From the NCBI GenBank assembly GCA_019400425.1, contig JAFREE010000088.1, positions 39,168 to 103,167 of the forward strand: a stretch of DNA of 64,000 nt, in the 5' to 3' direction. Made by a program: the position numbers and the translations under genes. The notes under the pieces were generated by a model. It was not told the origin of the DNA. It saw nothing but the letters and a program-made list of their open reading frames with translations, and did not search any database. Source of the DNA: Hymenochaete sp. R1. Taxonomy: Eukaryota; Basidiomycota; Agaricomycetes; Hymenochaetales; Hymenochaetaceae. This document shows, one piece after another, positions 34,201-45,103 of this stretch (its first letter is position 1; each line of letters begins with the position of its first letter).

Positions 34201-36480
34201 CTGGTGGCCTGATCCTTCGGACTTTGAGGTCATGATAGAAGATGAAGGCGAGGCACTTATAGCACCTGAAGTCACAGTGCTCTCCTTCTCATCACCTTCT
34301 GGAGGAAGCTCCATGAAAATTCTCCTTGGACTTTCCTCAATTGGCGTAATATGAGGAGCAATAGTTGACGTGCGTTGCAGGACGTAGGAAGGTCGTTTGT
34401 CAATCGGATGCGAACGATAAGAAGACGGATCGATAATTGTTGTCGCCCCAGACGATGGCGCCGAGTCCCGGCCTTGGTGAAGAGGAGGGGCCTTCCGAAG
34501 AGCGAATCGTTCGAGATCAAATTTCTCAGCTTCCAGCCTCCGAGCTTCATGAAAATCCTCAGGACTTTCATCTACCGGGGTTTTGATCTGGTCAACATTC
34601 ATGGGTAAGTGTGGGACCTGAATGCTCGATAGTACATCATGCTCAAGCAACCCGAGCATCTCAATCTGGTGCATCTTCGCACGTGCGACAAACCTGAGGC
34701 AGGTCAAAATATGCGATCTTCGAAATATTAGCAGTACGCTCACCTATCCTGACGCAAAGGTTGATCCAGTTGCTTGTCCCAAAACGAAATGGCTGCCCAA
34801 AAGGGCTCCCACCAAAACGTTGCCAATTCCTTTTTCGTATTTTCCCCGGGCATAATGTCTCCACCCCATAGCGGATCGGTGCTTCTCCAACTGTTCCGCA
34901 CCAACTCAGAACGCCCTTCAGGCTCATGGCCTTTAAATGAGAAGATAGGAGTCTGATGAAGGGGATGTTTCGCAAGTGACACAACGTCCAGAGCAACACC
35001 TTGATCAAGTAACCTTGTCGTGGTCGTTCGAAGCAGTCGCTTTGACACTTTGTAATAGCCTGTTCCAGGTGTGATCAATATAAGTGCTGCTCCTGTAACT
35101 GACAGTGACCGGTCGACATAGTGCGTTTCCATCGGATTGAGGGCAAGGTTCAGGGCTTCGAGTATTGGCCCCTCGTGTGCAAAAGATATGCGCCCGACCA
35201 ATTTGACCTCAGAAGGGTTGATGACGTTTGACCCATAGACCGTCGCCCGATGATAATGATGTGTCAATAGAATATCTCTCTGAAAAGCAACGAACGACTG
35301 TTTCAAGCTAACAAGCGTCGGCTTCCACTCTTGCAGTATCTCTAGATCTGTGATGACCTTAAAGAAATCCTTATACCATCTCCCCTCGTCATCCCTTCTT
35401 AGCGGTCCAGCTGCATAGCCGATCTCGGTGTCCTGATAGTATACGCGTGAGATGAGGACAATAGTGAGAATATGGTTCGTTTCGGCTTCTTTCCAATGAC
35501 GGAAAAGCTCTGGAAGGAAGGAGTGCACGATCTTTTCGGTATAGCGCTCACCATCTCCTGCAAACTCCCAGAGTTCGCGGCAGACTTGAATAAAGATAGT
35601 GACTTTGGCGGACTGGGAACGGTAGGTGAATTTTGTAAGAGAAGTCACAAGACCAGCAGAGACCTAAATAACAAATAAGCAAGCATCGTGTATGAAAATG
35701 GGAAACTGGCCCACGTTTTTTCCATCAATGTACAAATTCTGAATCTTGCCTGCAGTCGACCCGACGAAATCGACGGCTTGACTGACGTATACACACTGTT
35801 CTTGTAGTTGTTTGCCTAGCCTCCACATGTCGGACCGCCCTAAGTATTGGTCCTGAAACGTAACTTCCACATAGTCCAATCGCACCTTTGAACCATCAAT
35901 CTACACTCGTGCAGAAAGAGTTGAATGTTTGAGCCAGTCTCAAAGCATTATGCACGAACTTTGGTCAAGCGAACATTCGAATGATTTCGGAACCCAAAAG
36001 CCTCCGCAATTTCTTTCGAGATAGATATCTGCACATTTTTCGTCAGCGCATTAATGACATCACTTAGGATATGGGCCTGACTTGCAGAGTATTCAACAAC
36101 TTTGCATCATCCGTAGGTCGCTTCACTGTGAACAGACACCCTCCTTTCTCCCACTCTTTCTCAAGTAGCCCTTCTTCGCGTTCATCCTCAACTTCCATCA
36201 TGCGAATCACATCGCCTTCGCCCACACCTGGCCAGTAGTCCCAGTTCAGAATAACATCAGTTGAGCCTGCTGCACTACCGGAGCTCGAGTTGACACTTGC
36301 AGGATCATGGACCCACAGATCCAGTTCGACAGTGTCACCAATGATGAGGGGGCTAACGGGGGTAGGTGGAACTGAGGAAGTTAGCGCTGGAGACCGGAGG
36401 ACGGACGTGACCGTCGAAGACCGCTTCCGTCGGTAAGAGGTATTACTGGCATTCTGGGATTGGGAGCGCGTCGGAGACAT
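31237..36480 (-). CDS. IML1: Iml1/DEPDC5, GATOR1 (SEACIT) subunit with DEP domain
   Basis: Iml1 is a subunit of the GTPase-activating complex that shuts off TORC1 at the vacuole on amino-acid starvation. I start it at the ATG at 36480 (MSPTRSQSQNASNTSYRRKR). The N-terminal fold contains VELDLWVHDPASVNSSSGSA, ISISKEIAEAFGFRNHSNVR and VEVTFQDQYLGRSDMWRLGK. A vWA-like middle follows: VTIFIQVCRELWEFAGDGER, ILTIVLISRVYYQDTEIGYA and GAALILITPGTGYYKVSKRL. A long Ser/Thr-rich linker is next. The DEP domain runs from HKWHTSVYEDSFTGYEFASW to QGLFEHCRRKHGFLDG. The conserved C-terminal domain is …FFEYALLRKFAFILDIEATD and EFCSDRKKLAEFYDEIL. A Gly/Ser repeat interrupts this last domain near 31450. Introns are few relative to the length (5.2 kb), so most of the protein comes from three long exons. 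Confidence 0.93.
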
Positions 36481-36674
36481 GGAAGGAATGCATGAACGTT
36501 CAAACACCCCGAGTCTCCGCGACTTCAATGACCTCAATATCGTTGTCGATCATCCTGGATAGATAAGATGTAAAATCAAAATCACATCTTTGATATTCTT
36601 CTCGATAATATTCCATGTTTAAGTATTCATTAACAATTTTGAGGTATCATAGAGAATTATTCAATAAACATTAG

Positions 36675-38454
36675 CTAAAGCATGCCTCCAATAAGCCCAA
36701 CAAGTGCCTTGGTTCCTATTTTCACTCGTCTCGCATCTCCCTGCCACGGCTCGGCATTTTCCCTCAGATGCACTACCTCCCTTCCAAGCCTCTTTCTTAA
36801 ATCCAACGCCTCCTTATCCGTATTGTTTTCAGACGGAATGGCCATGACGAACGCAAGCTCCGTATCTAGGTTCGCAGAACGTGAATTAAAGTTGGTTGAA
36901 CCGAAGACCGTCAACACGGGTGCTTCGAAATTTGTTGATTCAAGAGTCGTTTGGCCTTGAATTCGAGTCGGATATACCCATAGCCCCTTCGCATGGTATG
37001 TCCATCCATTCTTTGCCCATTCGTGGAACTGTATTCCATGACCTTCATTCCATCGCCTTCCGGCCTGGAGGACGCCTTTCCAAAACCGTTGTTCAAGATA
37101 AGTATACCCCTCAGGAATTCTCCCCGATATACCTTTCGATCCAAGGAAACCATTCGCCTTTGTCACAGGTCAAAAAATGCAATTGAAGTATAAATTAATA
37201 CGGTACAGACCTTCGGGCTAGCACAGAGTATCCGACAATCCGCTTTGGAAACCTGAATTAAATTTTGATAGGACTCTGCCAGACTAAAATAACCGCTTGT
37301 GAAATCGACGAGCGGTACTCCGCCGGTCAATTTATAATGCTGATCAAGGTGTTCGAAGAGGAGATTCACGCTTCGCTCTTCTTCTCGTATCCCAAGTTGG
37401 CCGGCTTGGATGAGTGGGAAAACGAGGACGCTGCTTTCTTGCGTAGTGGACGAGTCTATGAGCTTCGTGTGGGTCTCTTCGACTTCGTGATCCTGAAATG
37501 ACTGTAGTGTTTGTCCTGCCTTATGCTCTATTCGCTGTGGGTGGATATTAGGAGATGGCCATGAAAGATCATATTGGGAATCAGTGGCTTCGCTTTGCTG
37601 GAGCTTGAAGCAGTAAGGTTCCATTGACTTGAGGAACGAAGAACAGTATTGTGAGAGGGAAGCCGACTTGAAGTGCAAGTAACGATCTTGGCGGTCAGTA
37701 AAGTAGGAGTCGTTAAGGTTCGCCCTTGATAAAGCAGGCGGTCAGTAGTCTACCTGAGAGAGAAAAGGGCATTCGATCTTACCCGGAAATGAGCACTTCA
37801 TCATCCGCACCGTAGACTTTGGCATGCCACGTGCCCCAACCTTCGTCAAATCGCCTTGGAACAAGCTTCGCCATCAGCCCTTTTAACTTGGGACTCTTGA
37901 ATAGATGCGCATGAACTCTGTTCGGGTATGCTTTTATGAGGGGTATCAAAAGGGAGGCAGTTGAAGATGGTCCGGGACGCGTTGAGCGGTTGTAGTCGAG
38001 ATGAATGTAGACATGAAGGCTGGGGTTGCGTTGCAGAGATTCTTCCAAAGCTGATATCTTACCTGATTATTAGATAACACTAAATATTCCAAATGATACT
38101 TGGGGCTCACAAGATAAGTTTCTGACGAGCCAATGTACAGAGAGGACAGAAATATTCGTCTACGCGCTCTCCGAATCATGTCCTTTGCACAAGTGAGCAC
38201 CCTTGTCGATGTTCAATTACTTTAACACTTACAAGCAGTAAATCAAGAAATTCCTTTGGCTGGGACAGCAGTTGAACATCTTTTGTTCGAACCTGAAAGC
38301 ATGGTTGGAACTGACCGAGCTCAGCCGCGAAATTTCGAATGCTTGGATGCAAATTCTGGATGATTGGTAGCTTTTCCAGGGCCTTTTGTGATAAAGCCCG
38401 CTGAGATGGATGAGAGGGCATCGACCTTCTCACCGCTGTCCAGCTAGCTCGCAT
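36675..38454 (-). CDS. PGS1: Phosphatidylglycerophosphate synthase, mitochondrial, PLD superfamily (Pgs1)
   Basis: Pgs1 makes phosphatidylglycerophosphate from CDP-diacylglycerol and glycerol-3-phosphate, the committed step to cardiolipin in the inner mitochondrial membrane. Four introns fit (first three exons 38454-38233, 38182-38111, 38057-). The N-terminus is Arg/Ser-rich (MRASWTAVRRSMPSHPSQRA), like a presequence. DMIRRARRRIFLSSLYIGSS precedes the first PLD motif, WHAKVYGADDEVLISGANLN. The second is YHAKGLWVYPTRIQGQ … GSTNFNSRSANLDTE. Both HxK motifs and the following GxxN are intact, so the enzyme is probably active. It shares a 207-bp spacer with the divergent RING gene. Confidence 0.94.
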
Positions 38455-38661
38455 CGGTCGTCGAAAGTATTAAAGTAAGGCAGTCCCGGTCGTCGTAGTT
38501 GTTGTGGATGAGTTGCTGCCAGTGACGCGGATTGTTCGGAGTTGACTGATTTCGTCATTTGCCGTGACACTCCCTCATGCCATCGTTGTTCCATCCAGTG
38601 CCCACGCTCCCGTCCCTCCGACCTCCACGACCTCAAGTACCTCCTGCATCCACATTGCCCA
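38455..38661. promoter_or_regulatory. Shared divergent promoter, PGS1 / RING ligase
   Basis: This is 207 bp between divergent starts. The plus-strand frame is open from 38542, so a slightly longer RING protein is possible. MDARDYL at 38662 is preferred because upstream residues are low-complexity and Cys/His/Pro-rich without order. Confidence 0.45.
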
Positions 38662-41004
38662 ATGGATGCTCGAGACTATCTTCAATATAACTTAACGATA
38701 CGTCTTGGCTCATATCTTTCACTTCCTTCGAAGTTCCTCCACCGTCTGCGTAGGATAGATGACATCCTACGTGATGACTTCGACGCTTCTCGTGTCGCTT
38801 CGATGGGCAACATGCCCATGACAACGTATATGGACTCGAACGAAGTGGCGCATGTTGCCAGGCCTCCTCCATCGCGTTCAAGTCTTGCGTATGAGATGGT
38901 GAACATGCCGGGGCCCATTGGTTTCATCACCTCAGGCTACGCTCTTGCCCTCATTCTGATGGTCAGTCCAACTTGACTGAATATGGACAATCGACGACTG
39001 AATGTTTTGGAACTTGTAGGCGCTTGTGTTGAATCGGATACAACATATTGTTGTGCCGCCACAACGGTCTTTGGCTTTCAGAGTAATACATGGTCGCCGC
39101 TCGTTCTTCCATGCTCTCTTCTACTCCGTGTTCCCCGTGGACCTCTCTTCGACTGGATATCGACTGGCTTTCCGAATACCCTCTTTATACTTTCTCTCCA
39201 AGTCGCTGCTACTCCTTAGCATCATCATCCTTCAAGTTTCGGGACTGTTTCCGTCTATCAGCTTTCTGACTCCGATCGGAGAGTGGGCGGGTCATAAGGA
39301 AATGTCGGTCGTGTGTTGGTCCATATTTTGTTCGACATGCTTGGCATTACTCGTCGGTGCGCTCACTCGCGGCCTCGAAGGTGTGCATGCCACGAATCAG
39401 TCACCCTTTAATATCGTAAGCAAAACAAACTTCCATTTTTTTGTCAGCTTGATGCACTGATGCTCCGTTCATCCCGGTGCTAGTTTGGATATGCCATGCT
39501 CCTTCACATCTATGAGATGCCAACGACCCATACCGTCAAGACCAACCCCTCCAGACCGGATATCAATGTTCTTCTGACCTTTTTCTTCCCTTTGCTTCAG
39601 GTGAGCTCGACTTCATGTGCGTAGCTAGGAACGTGGTTGACGCGCATAAAGCTCACTATTATCCACTGCTTGGGAGTTTGCAAGAAATGGTCACGCTACC
39701 GGCTGGTGCCGACGACATTCTGTTCCTTAGCAGCCCTCGTCCACTTCAACATCGCTCTCTTGACTAAACCGTCAACTTATCCATTGTTGAACTACTTGCC
39801 GAGTGTCCTGGAGACCGTCCTGCTAGGCATAACAGCTCTCACGATAGTGCTCAATGCATTGACACAAATTTTGTTGGAAGGTCATATATCGCGTCCCCTG
39901 TTTGGTCATTCGGCGAGTCTCGCACCTAAATGGGATGAAGATTTCGCTATCGTCTTGCTGAGACTCGGCACAGCCAGTCTTGAGGCGACTAATGTAGCAG
40001 GACTCGGAAATGAAGTGGGTTCCGTCGCGGCTGGTCATTCACCAAGCTTGCAAGTCCAATCAGCTATTGTCCAATCCAATGATGGGGGCATAGTTGAACT
40101 CTCAAATACCGGTGTCAAATCTCTTACATCATCACAGTCACGTAGTGGGAAGTTCCACCCGATACCTCGTCATGGATTCCGGAATGAGATCAAAACCGTC
40201 AAAGCGCAAACGAACGATGTCAACCCTCTATTCGATTATGCGTTGATGAGAGAGTTGGGACGATTTGGCTCAAGCGTGATGGGTTTTGCCAAGGGCTGCT
40301 ACTGGCTTGTTTTGTGGGTGATGTGGTATAGGTGGAAGGGTATTCTTTTGAAGCGCAGGGTTCAGCAGAGTGAAGGAAGGACAAGTGGAGCCACGGGGCA
40401 GAGCCCACGACCGGTTTTGCATGGCGAAGACGATCTTTATTCTCGTTTCGTGCATGGGGAGAATGTCAGTGACGATGACGACGATTACGACCCATTGCAA
40501 GAGGCATCTGTTCATGCAAACGACTCAGACACGTCGAACTCTGATGAATCAGACGTGGAGGATGGTGAACAAGTCGAGCGGACGGGAATCGAAGCCGCTG
40601 GCCTTTATTCCGATCTGCTATGTCATGAGTCGACCTCTGCGTCGGAGAATTTTGCTCCGATGATGCTTGCCCACATGTCTCCCCTCTCCTCGTCGCCCCT
40701 CACCCGTCGTCGGTACGGGTCACTTGTCGCGCAGCCCACTTTACCCTTCCATGCATCTGATAAACCGCAGCCCCTCGAGCGTGAACATCGAACAGAGGTG
40801 TCATTACCGGCAACGGACAATAGTAATTCACTTGAAGGTCGGATGAGTTGTGTCATCTGTGCTACCGAGCCAAGGGATATCATCTGCTGGCCTTGTCGAT
40901 GTTTGGCGTTATGCAATGATTGTCGAGAGAACCTTGCAAGTCGAGCGCCTGCATCCAAGCACAGTTGCCCTTGTTGCCGTCGGAGGTATGTAATATCTAC
41001 TTGA
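38662..41004 (+). CDS. Multi-pass membrane protein with C-terminal RING finger (Asi1/Asi3-like E3 ligase)
   Basis: Four exons (38662-38961, 39020-39415, 39484-39600, 39652-41004) give exactly 721 residues. At least five hydrophobic helices are visible: IGFITSGYALALILMALVLN, FFHALFYSVF, SLYFLSKSLLLLSIIILQVS, SVVCWSIFCSTCLALLVGAL, DINVLLTFFFPLLQLTIIHC and SVLETVLLGITALTIVLNAL. The lumenal/cytosolic tail contains WDEDFAIVLLRLGTASLEAT and acidic disorder. It ends in a C3HC4-type RING (CVICATEPRDIICWPCRC, LCNDCRENLA, CPCCRRRY) at the extreme C-terminus. That arrangement resembles yeast Asi1/Asi3, inner-nuclear-membrane ubiquitin ligases that degrade mislocalised membrane proteins. The parallel is architectural; the partner and location in this organism are inference. 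The family seems widespread in basidiomycetes but poorly studied. Confidence 0.82.
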
Positions 41005-41680
41005 GCGTACTTCATATTGTACTTGATGCTGATTGCCCCGCCATGGATTTGTTTTCGTTGCTAATCCAGTGTGGAGGGTTATTCCAAAATCTTCATACCA
41101 TAGATGGGGGGACACTTGAAAAGCCCACCCGTGCTGTGAAATTATTCTGTGCATTCATTCGCTATTGCTTTCGAGGAGTTATTCTATGTAACTTAAATAA
41201 AATATAGTTTTCTTATGAAATATGAGATCCAATTACGTCGGGTCCGCTTTGTATTTTTACTACATCAGTAAGTCCAATTGTGTGTTTCACAGCAGACATG
41301 GTCCAATTTGTTGGCCGGATAAATGCGTCAAAAACTGTGAAATGTTTTCTAAGTTTGTCTCAAAATTTGTGAGGTTGACAAAATTCTGGAACAAACTCTT
41401 ATCCTCCTGCCAAAATACGGATACATTTTCGGATATACCTGCACAAAAAACTTCAAAAACATAGTTAGAATTTTTCAAGAATTTGCGATGGGTTTTTTGA
41501 GGTCACAAATCTTCATTTGTCTGTAGTGAATTTGTGACGGCTGTGGGACGGGCCACGGGCCGCGGACGCGTGCTTAGTTTCTTGTGTTTCTCGTTTCGTC
41601 ATTGATCTTCTCGGGATTGTGGCCATCCATCCTACCCTTCAACCGCCGTGACTGCGCTTTGCAAGCTAGGCTATAGAAAT
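41005..41680. other. RING-gene 3' flank and promoter of the PWWP-like gene
   Basis: This 676-bp spacer is AT-rich. A polyadenylation-like AATAAAATATAG lies near 41197, about 195 bp after the RING stop. A perfect inverted repeat sits at 41502-41538 (listed separately). No coding frame was recognised. Confidence 0.55.
41502..41538. repeat. Perfect 9-bp inverted repeat upstream of the PWWP-like gene
   Basis: GTCACAAAT (41502-41510) and ATTTGTGAC (41530-41538) face each other across 19 nt, 143 bp before the ATG at 41681. The shape would suit a dimeric regulator or a small cruciform. It could also be chance in AT-rich DNA. Confidence 0.4.
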
Positions 41681-44667
41681 ATGTCTCGAGAGCGCACTGA
41701 GGATAAGCGCCTATCTGCATCCTCAGCCCCTCCTATTGTCGGCGCTACTCCTAATGAGGGCACTGCATGTGGCTCTAAGCCCAGCGCAAACGGGGGCGAC
41801 AACGACGACCAGTCTGATCTCTCTTCTGTCCCAGATAGCGATGCTCCTGCTGTGTCTAAACACACGGGCGAAGCCGATGACGATACAGGCAGCTCTCAAT
41901 CATCCTCCGAATCTGAAGATGATCAGGAGGAGAAGGATGCTACTTTTGACCCTTCGCGTCCTCGTGTGGGTTCCAGTTTTGCCGTCAAGCGGGAGAAGAA
42001 GACGTACGGGAGACGAGCGCGGAAAATAAAAGTTGCAGTCAATGCGACGTCTCCGCCAACGTCGACTAGAAGGTCACAGGACAAGGCAACCGCAACGCCT
42101 TCGACTCCCGCTCGCAAACCACGTTTGTCTGGGGCGACCTCAGGCGCGAAAATGAAGCCTCAACCAACGTCATCTATCGTAGCCCCAGGAGGAGGGAAGC
42201 GTCGTGCGTCAAAGCCGATATCGAAGTCAACTTTGAAAAAGAGCAAGGTTACTGCTATCGATGACGAGTCGGAGCTGAACGACGTATCGAAAATGCAAAT
42301 CGACATGGATATGGAAGCGGGATCATCTGCGTCTTCATTTAAGAAGGGAAGGGGAAATGCAACTATCTCAAACGCGAATGTGGACAGAGCTGGGACCTTG
42401 TTGATGGAATCTATCCCTACCACGTCTTTAGGTCGAGGAAGAAGTCGAGGAAGGAACAAGTCTATCGGTGGTGGACCAAGCACCGTATCGAAGTCGCCGC
42501 GTGCTTCTGCGACTCCGAGGAAACTCAAAGCCCGTCAAAGTGCTTCCCTAGCGAATGCCCCGGGATGGGAATTGCCACCGTGGCCGATAAGAAACCTCGG
42601 AAAAGCTGTCTGGGTGCGTATAGATAACAAAAACATAATTTCGGATGACTATTCAAAGGAGACGTATTGGTGGCCGGCCAAGGTATGTCGGATTCGCACC
42701 TTTCAGTTACGGTACAAACTAATTATTTGGTCAAATGGGTCACCCACCTGCAGGTTGAAACCGTCAATATCTCCGAAGGCTCTGTCCGGGTATCGATGTG
42801 CCTACCACCTTCCGGGAAAGCGCGGGAGGTCCCTGTTGAGATTGGTAGTTCTTCCCGGTCAAATATACTTCCTTATTCCTCGAAATCCTTTGATGAGAAG
42901 TCGTTCATCGTCAAGCCAAAGGTGAAAGATAAAGACTCGAAACCTTGTACAAATGCACTTCGAGAAAAATGGAAAGCCGCATGTAACGAAGTATCCGACG
43001 GCGAGCGAGAGATCTCAATCTCTGCGCCCATTGAAACAGTCATGTCAAAATATGCGCTATCCAGCGATGATGATGAACCCGACACAGGGCTAGTACGTCC
43101 GGAGCTAACGCCTAAAAATCTAATGGAAGAGGATCCTAATCATTCGTCTTCCAAAGAAAAGGAAACACAATGGTCTCCCCCGCCCCCTGATGACACGCTC
43201 ACCATTCCCGGGGAACCTATCTTAGCCGAATCGAGAGAGAAAAGATTCTCTGGGACATATTGGCCGGCGCAGGTACTTCGGTATGTGCCGCCGCCAGACC
43301 AGAAAACTCCGCCGAAGTATACAGTGCTCTTTATGGACTTCTTCGAGGAGGATCTACCCCGAGAAAAATTCTTCACGTTGACGAACGATGAGTTTGTTAC
43401 TTGTAAAGTAAGCAATAACGTATCCACCAGGAAGATTTTTGTATAAGTCTGATATCCGTTCTTTGATAGGTAGGCCATTTTGAAAAGACGGAATCGTTGC
43501 ACGGCAATGATAATGAAGATGAGGATGAAGAATTTGAAAAGGGCCTCTTTAAGCTCGAATCTATAAAGACCCAGGCCGGTCCTGTTCCGGACGATTTTCT
43601 TGCTCTCGATATGGTTGATCAAGTGTCATATACCCTCCCAGTCATCGATGCTATCATGGAAGACCGCTACACGCCGACAAAGGAGCTGAACGCCATCTTC
43701 ATGAAAGGAGGTCGAGCACGGCTGGAACTGAAAAGACAGACAGCCCCGACCATCGGAACCTTAACGAGGAAAGACGCTCACAAAGTGGCGAAGGTACTTG
43801 AATGTTACCTACTGCGGTTGGGGCTAGGGGCTGTAAAGAATGGGATCGAACATGAGGATGTTCAGATGGTCTCGGCGGACCAGGCCGATACTCCTGTAAA
43901 GTCAGACGTAGACTTGGTTCTGGTGAGCGTGGGTTAACGTTGGTAGCACATGGGTAATGTTTCTTATTTTGTACGACAGGACAACCCCTCTTCTGAGGAT
44001 GTACAATTTTCCGCGTCATCTCCGTCAGATGTTCCGCCTTCATCTTTACCAGCTTCCTCATTACCCCCACCATCAACTATCGTGGGTCTCGATCCATTTA
44101 CTTTACAAGTGAACCGCTTACGCATTCTCGTTCCGCAGGAGGCATCGCCCCGATCTTCATCGCCAGCGCCGATACGAATGCAAAATGGCCTTGTGACTGT
44201 AAGTCGATGCTTGACATTATAATAGATAGACCTCTGAAATCTTTTCTTTTTCAAAGAGCGATATCCAGGACCATGGCGCTCACATCCAGCACAGACTTCG
44301 CGTCCAGGACCTTTCTGGACCGGAAAAGCTTGCCGTAAGTGCTTCCAGGTCGTTCTCATTCCCTGTCACAGTCGTTCTCATTCCTTCGCTTCGTTTATAG
44401 TATTGTACAGATATTCTCTTCCAGGAAGCCGTGATCCAGATCCTTCTCTGGCGCCTTGGAAAGCGCAAGTCTGTGGATCTCTTATCCGATGCGGAAGAAG
44501 AGGAACTCCGCGATACCGGGGCAGAGATTGCAAACGAAAAGGATATCGCACAGATTGTGATGACTTTACGGTCGCAGTGTGAAAGAGCGCGTGAGGCAAA
44601 GAACTCTCCCTTAGTGGTCGTAGGGGGGACGATGAGGCGGCCGAAGTACGCAAGGGTTAACGCATAA
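41681..44667 (+). CDS. Nuclear protein with two PWWP/Tudor-like half modules
   Basis: The start MSRERTEDKRLSASSAPPIV lies 33 nt into an open frame and has the better context. Residues 1-290 are disordered and basic-acidic, with nuclear-type patches (KREKKTYGRRARKIKVAV, GKRRASKPISKSTLKKSKV). Then LGKAVWVRIDN … SKETYWWPAK looks like the opening of a PWWP/Tudor barrel. About 170 mostly polar residues later comes a second unit, FSGTYWPAQVLRYVPPPDQK then YTVLFMDFFEEDLPREKFFT. Further exons continue with FEKGLFKLESIKTQAGPVPD, YRLPV-like segments and AVIQILLWRLGKRKSVDLLS. It ends …RRPKYARVNA. Such domains read methylated histones or bind DNA. I infer chromatin function; no orthologue was recognised. 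There are at least six introns, and exon edges after 43440 are approximate. Confidence 0.75.
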
Positions 44668-45103
44668 TGTCAATTTTAGGGTGTATTGGAGAAGGCGGAT
44701 ATGTACTTTGGATATTTTCTCTTTTTGACTTGCATAGCTTTCTCTCTATCTCTTTGTTGCACGCTTTTTCTGAATGCTTTCCAATCCAGATTATGATGCT
44801 ATATTTGCTGATCCAGTGCCGAAATCTTATGTTGGGGGCGTGTCCCACAGGGGTAACGTTTAAATTTTACACGCTTACAATTACAAGTGTCGCGAAGCGG
44901 AGCGTGTAATGTCGTAGTAGAAAAATGAACATTATGGCCGATATCATCCACTCCCATAGACTTAAGTCTGCGCGTGTACTCAGCGCGGACAAAGCAGAAA
45001 GGTTTATAGAGTCTAATAGACATAAGTACATTATGCAATTAAGTTCCAATGCCAATATCTTACGGTATGAACACAATCCTTTCCTATAAGACCGGCGTAT
45101 TAA
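44668..45103. other. Convergent intergenic region, no gene seen
   Basis: This holds the 3' flanks of the PWWP-like gene and the apyrase. AT-rich. A short near-palindrome (gcgaagcggagcgtg) sits at about 44891. No gene seen. Confidence 0.5.
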
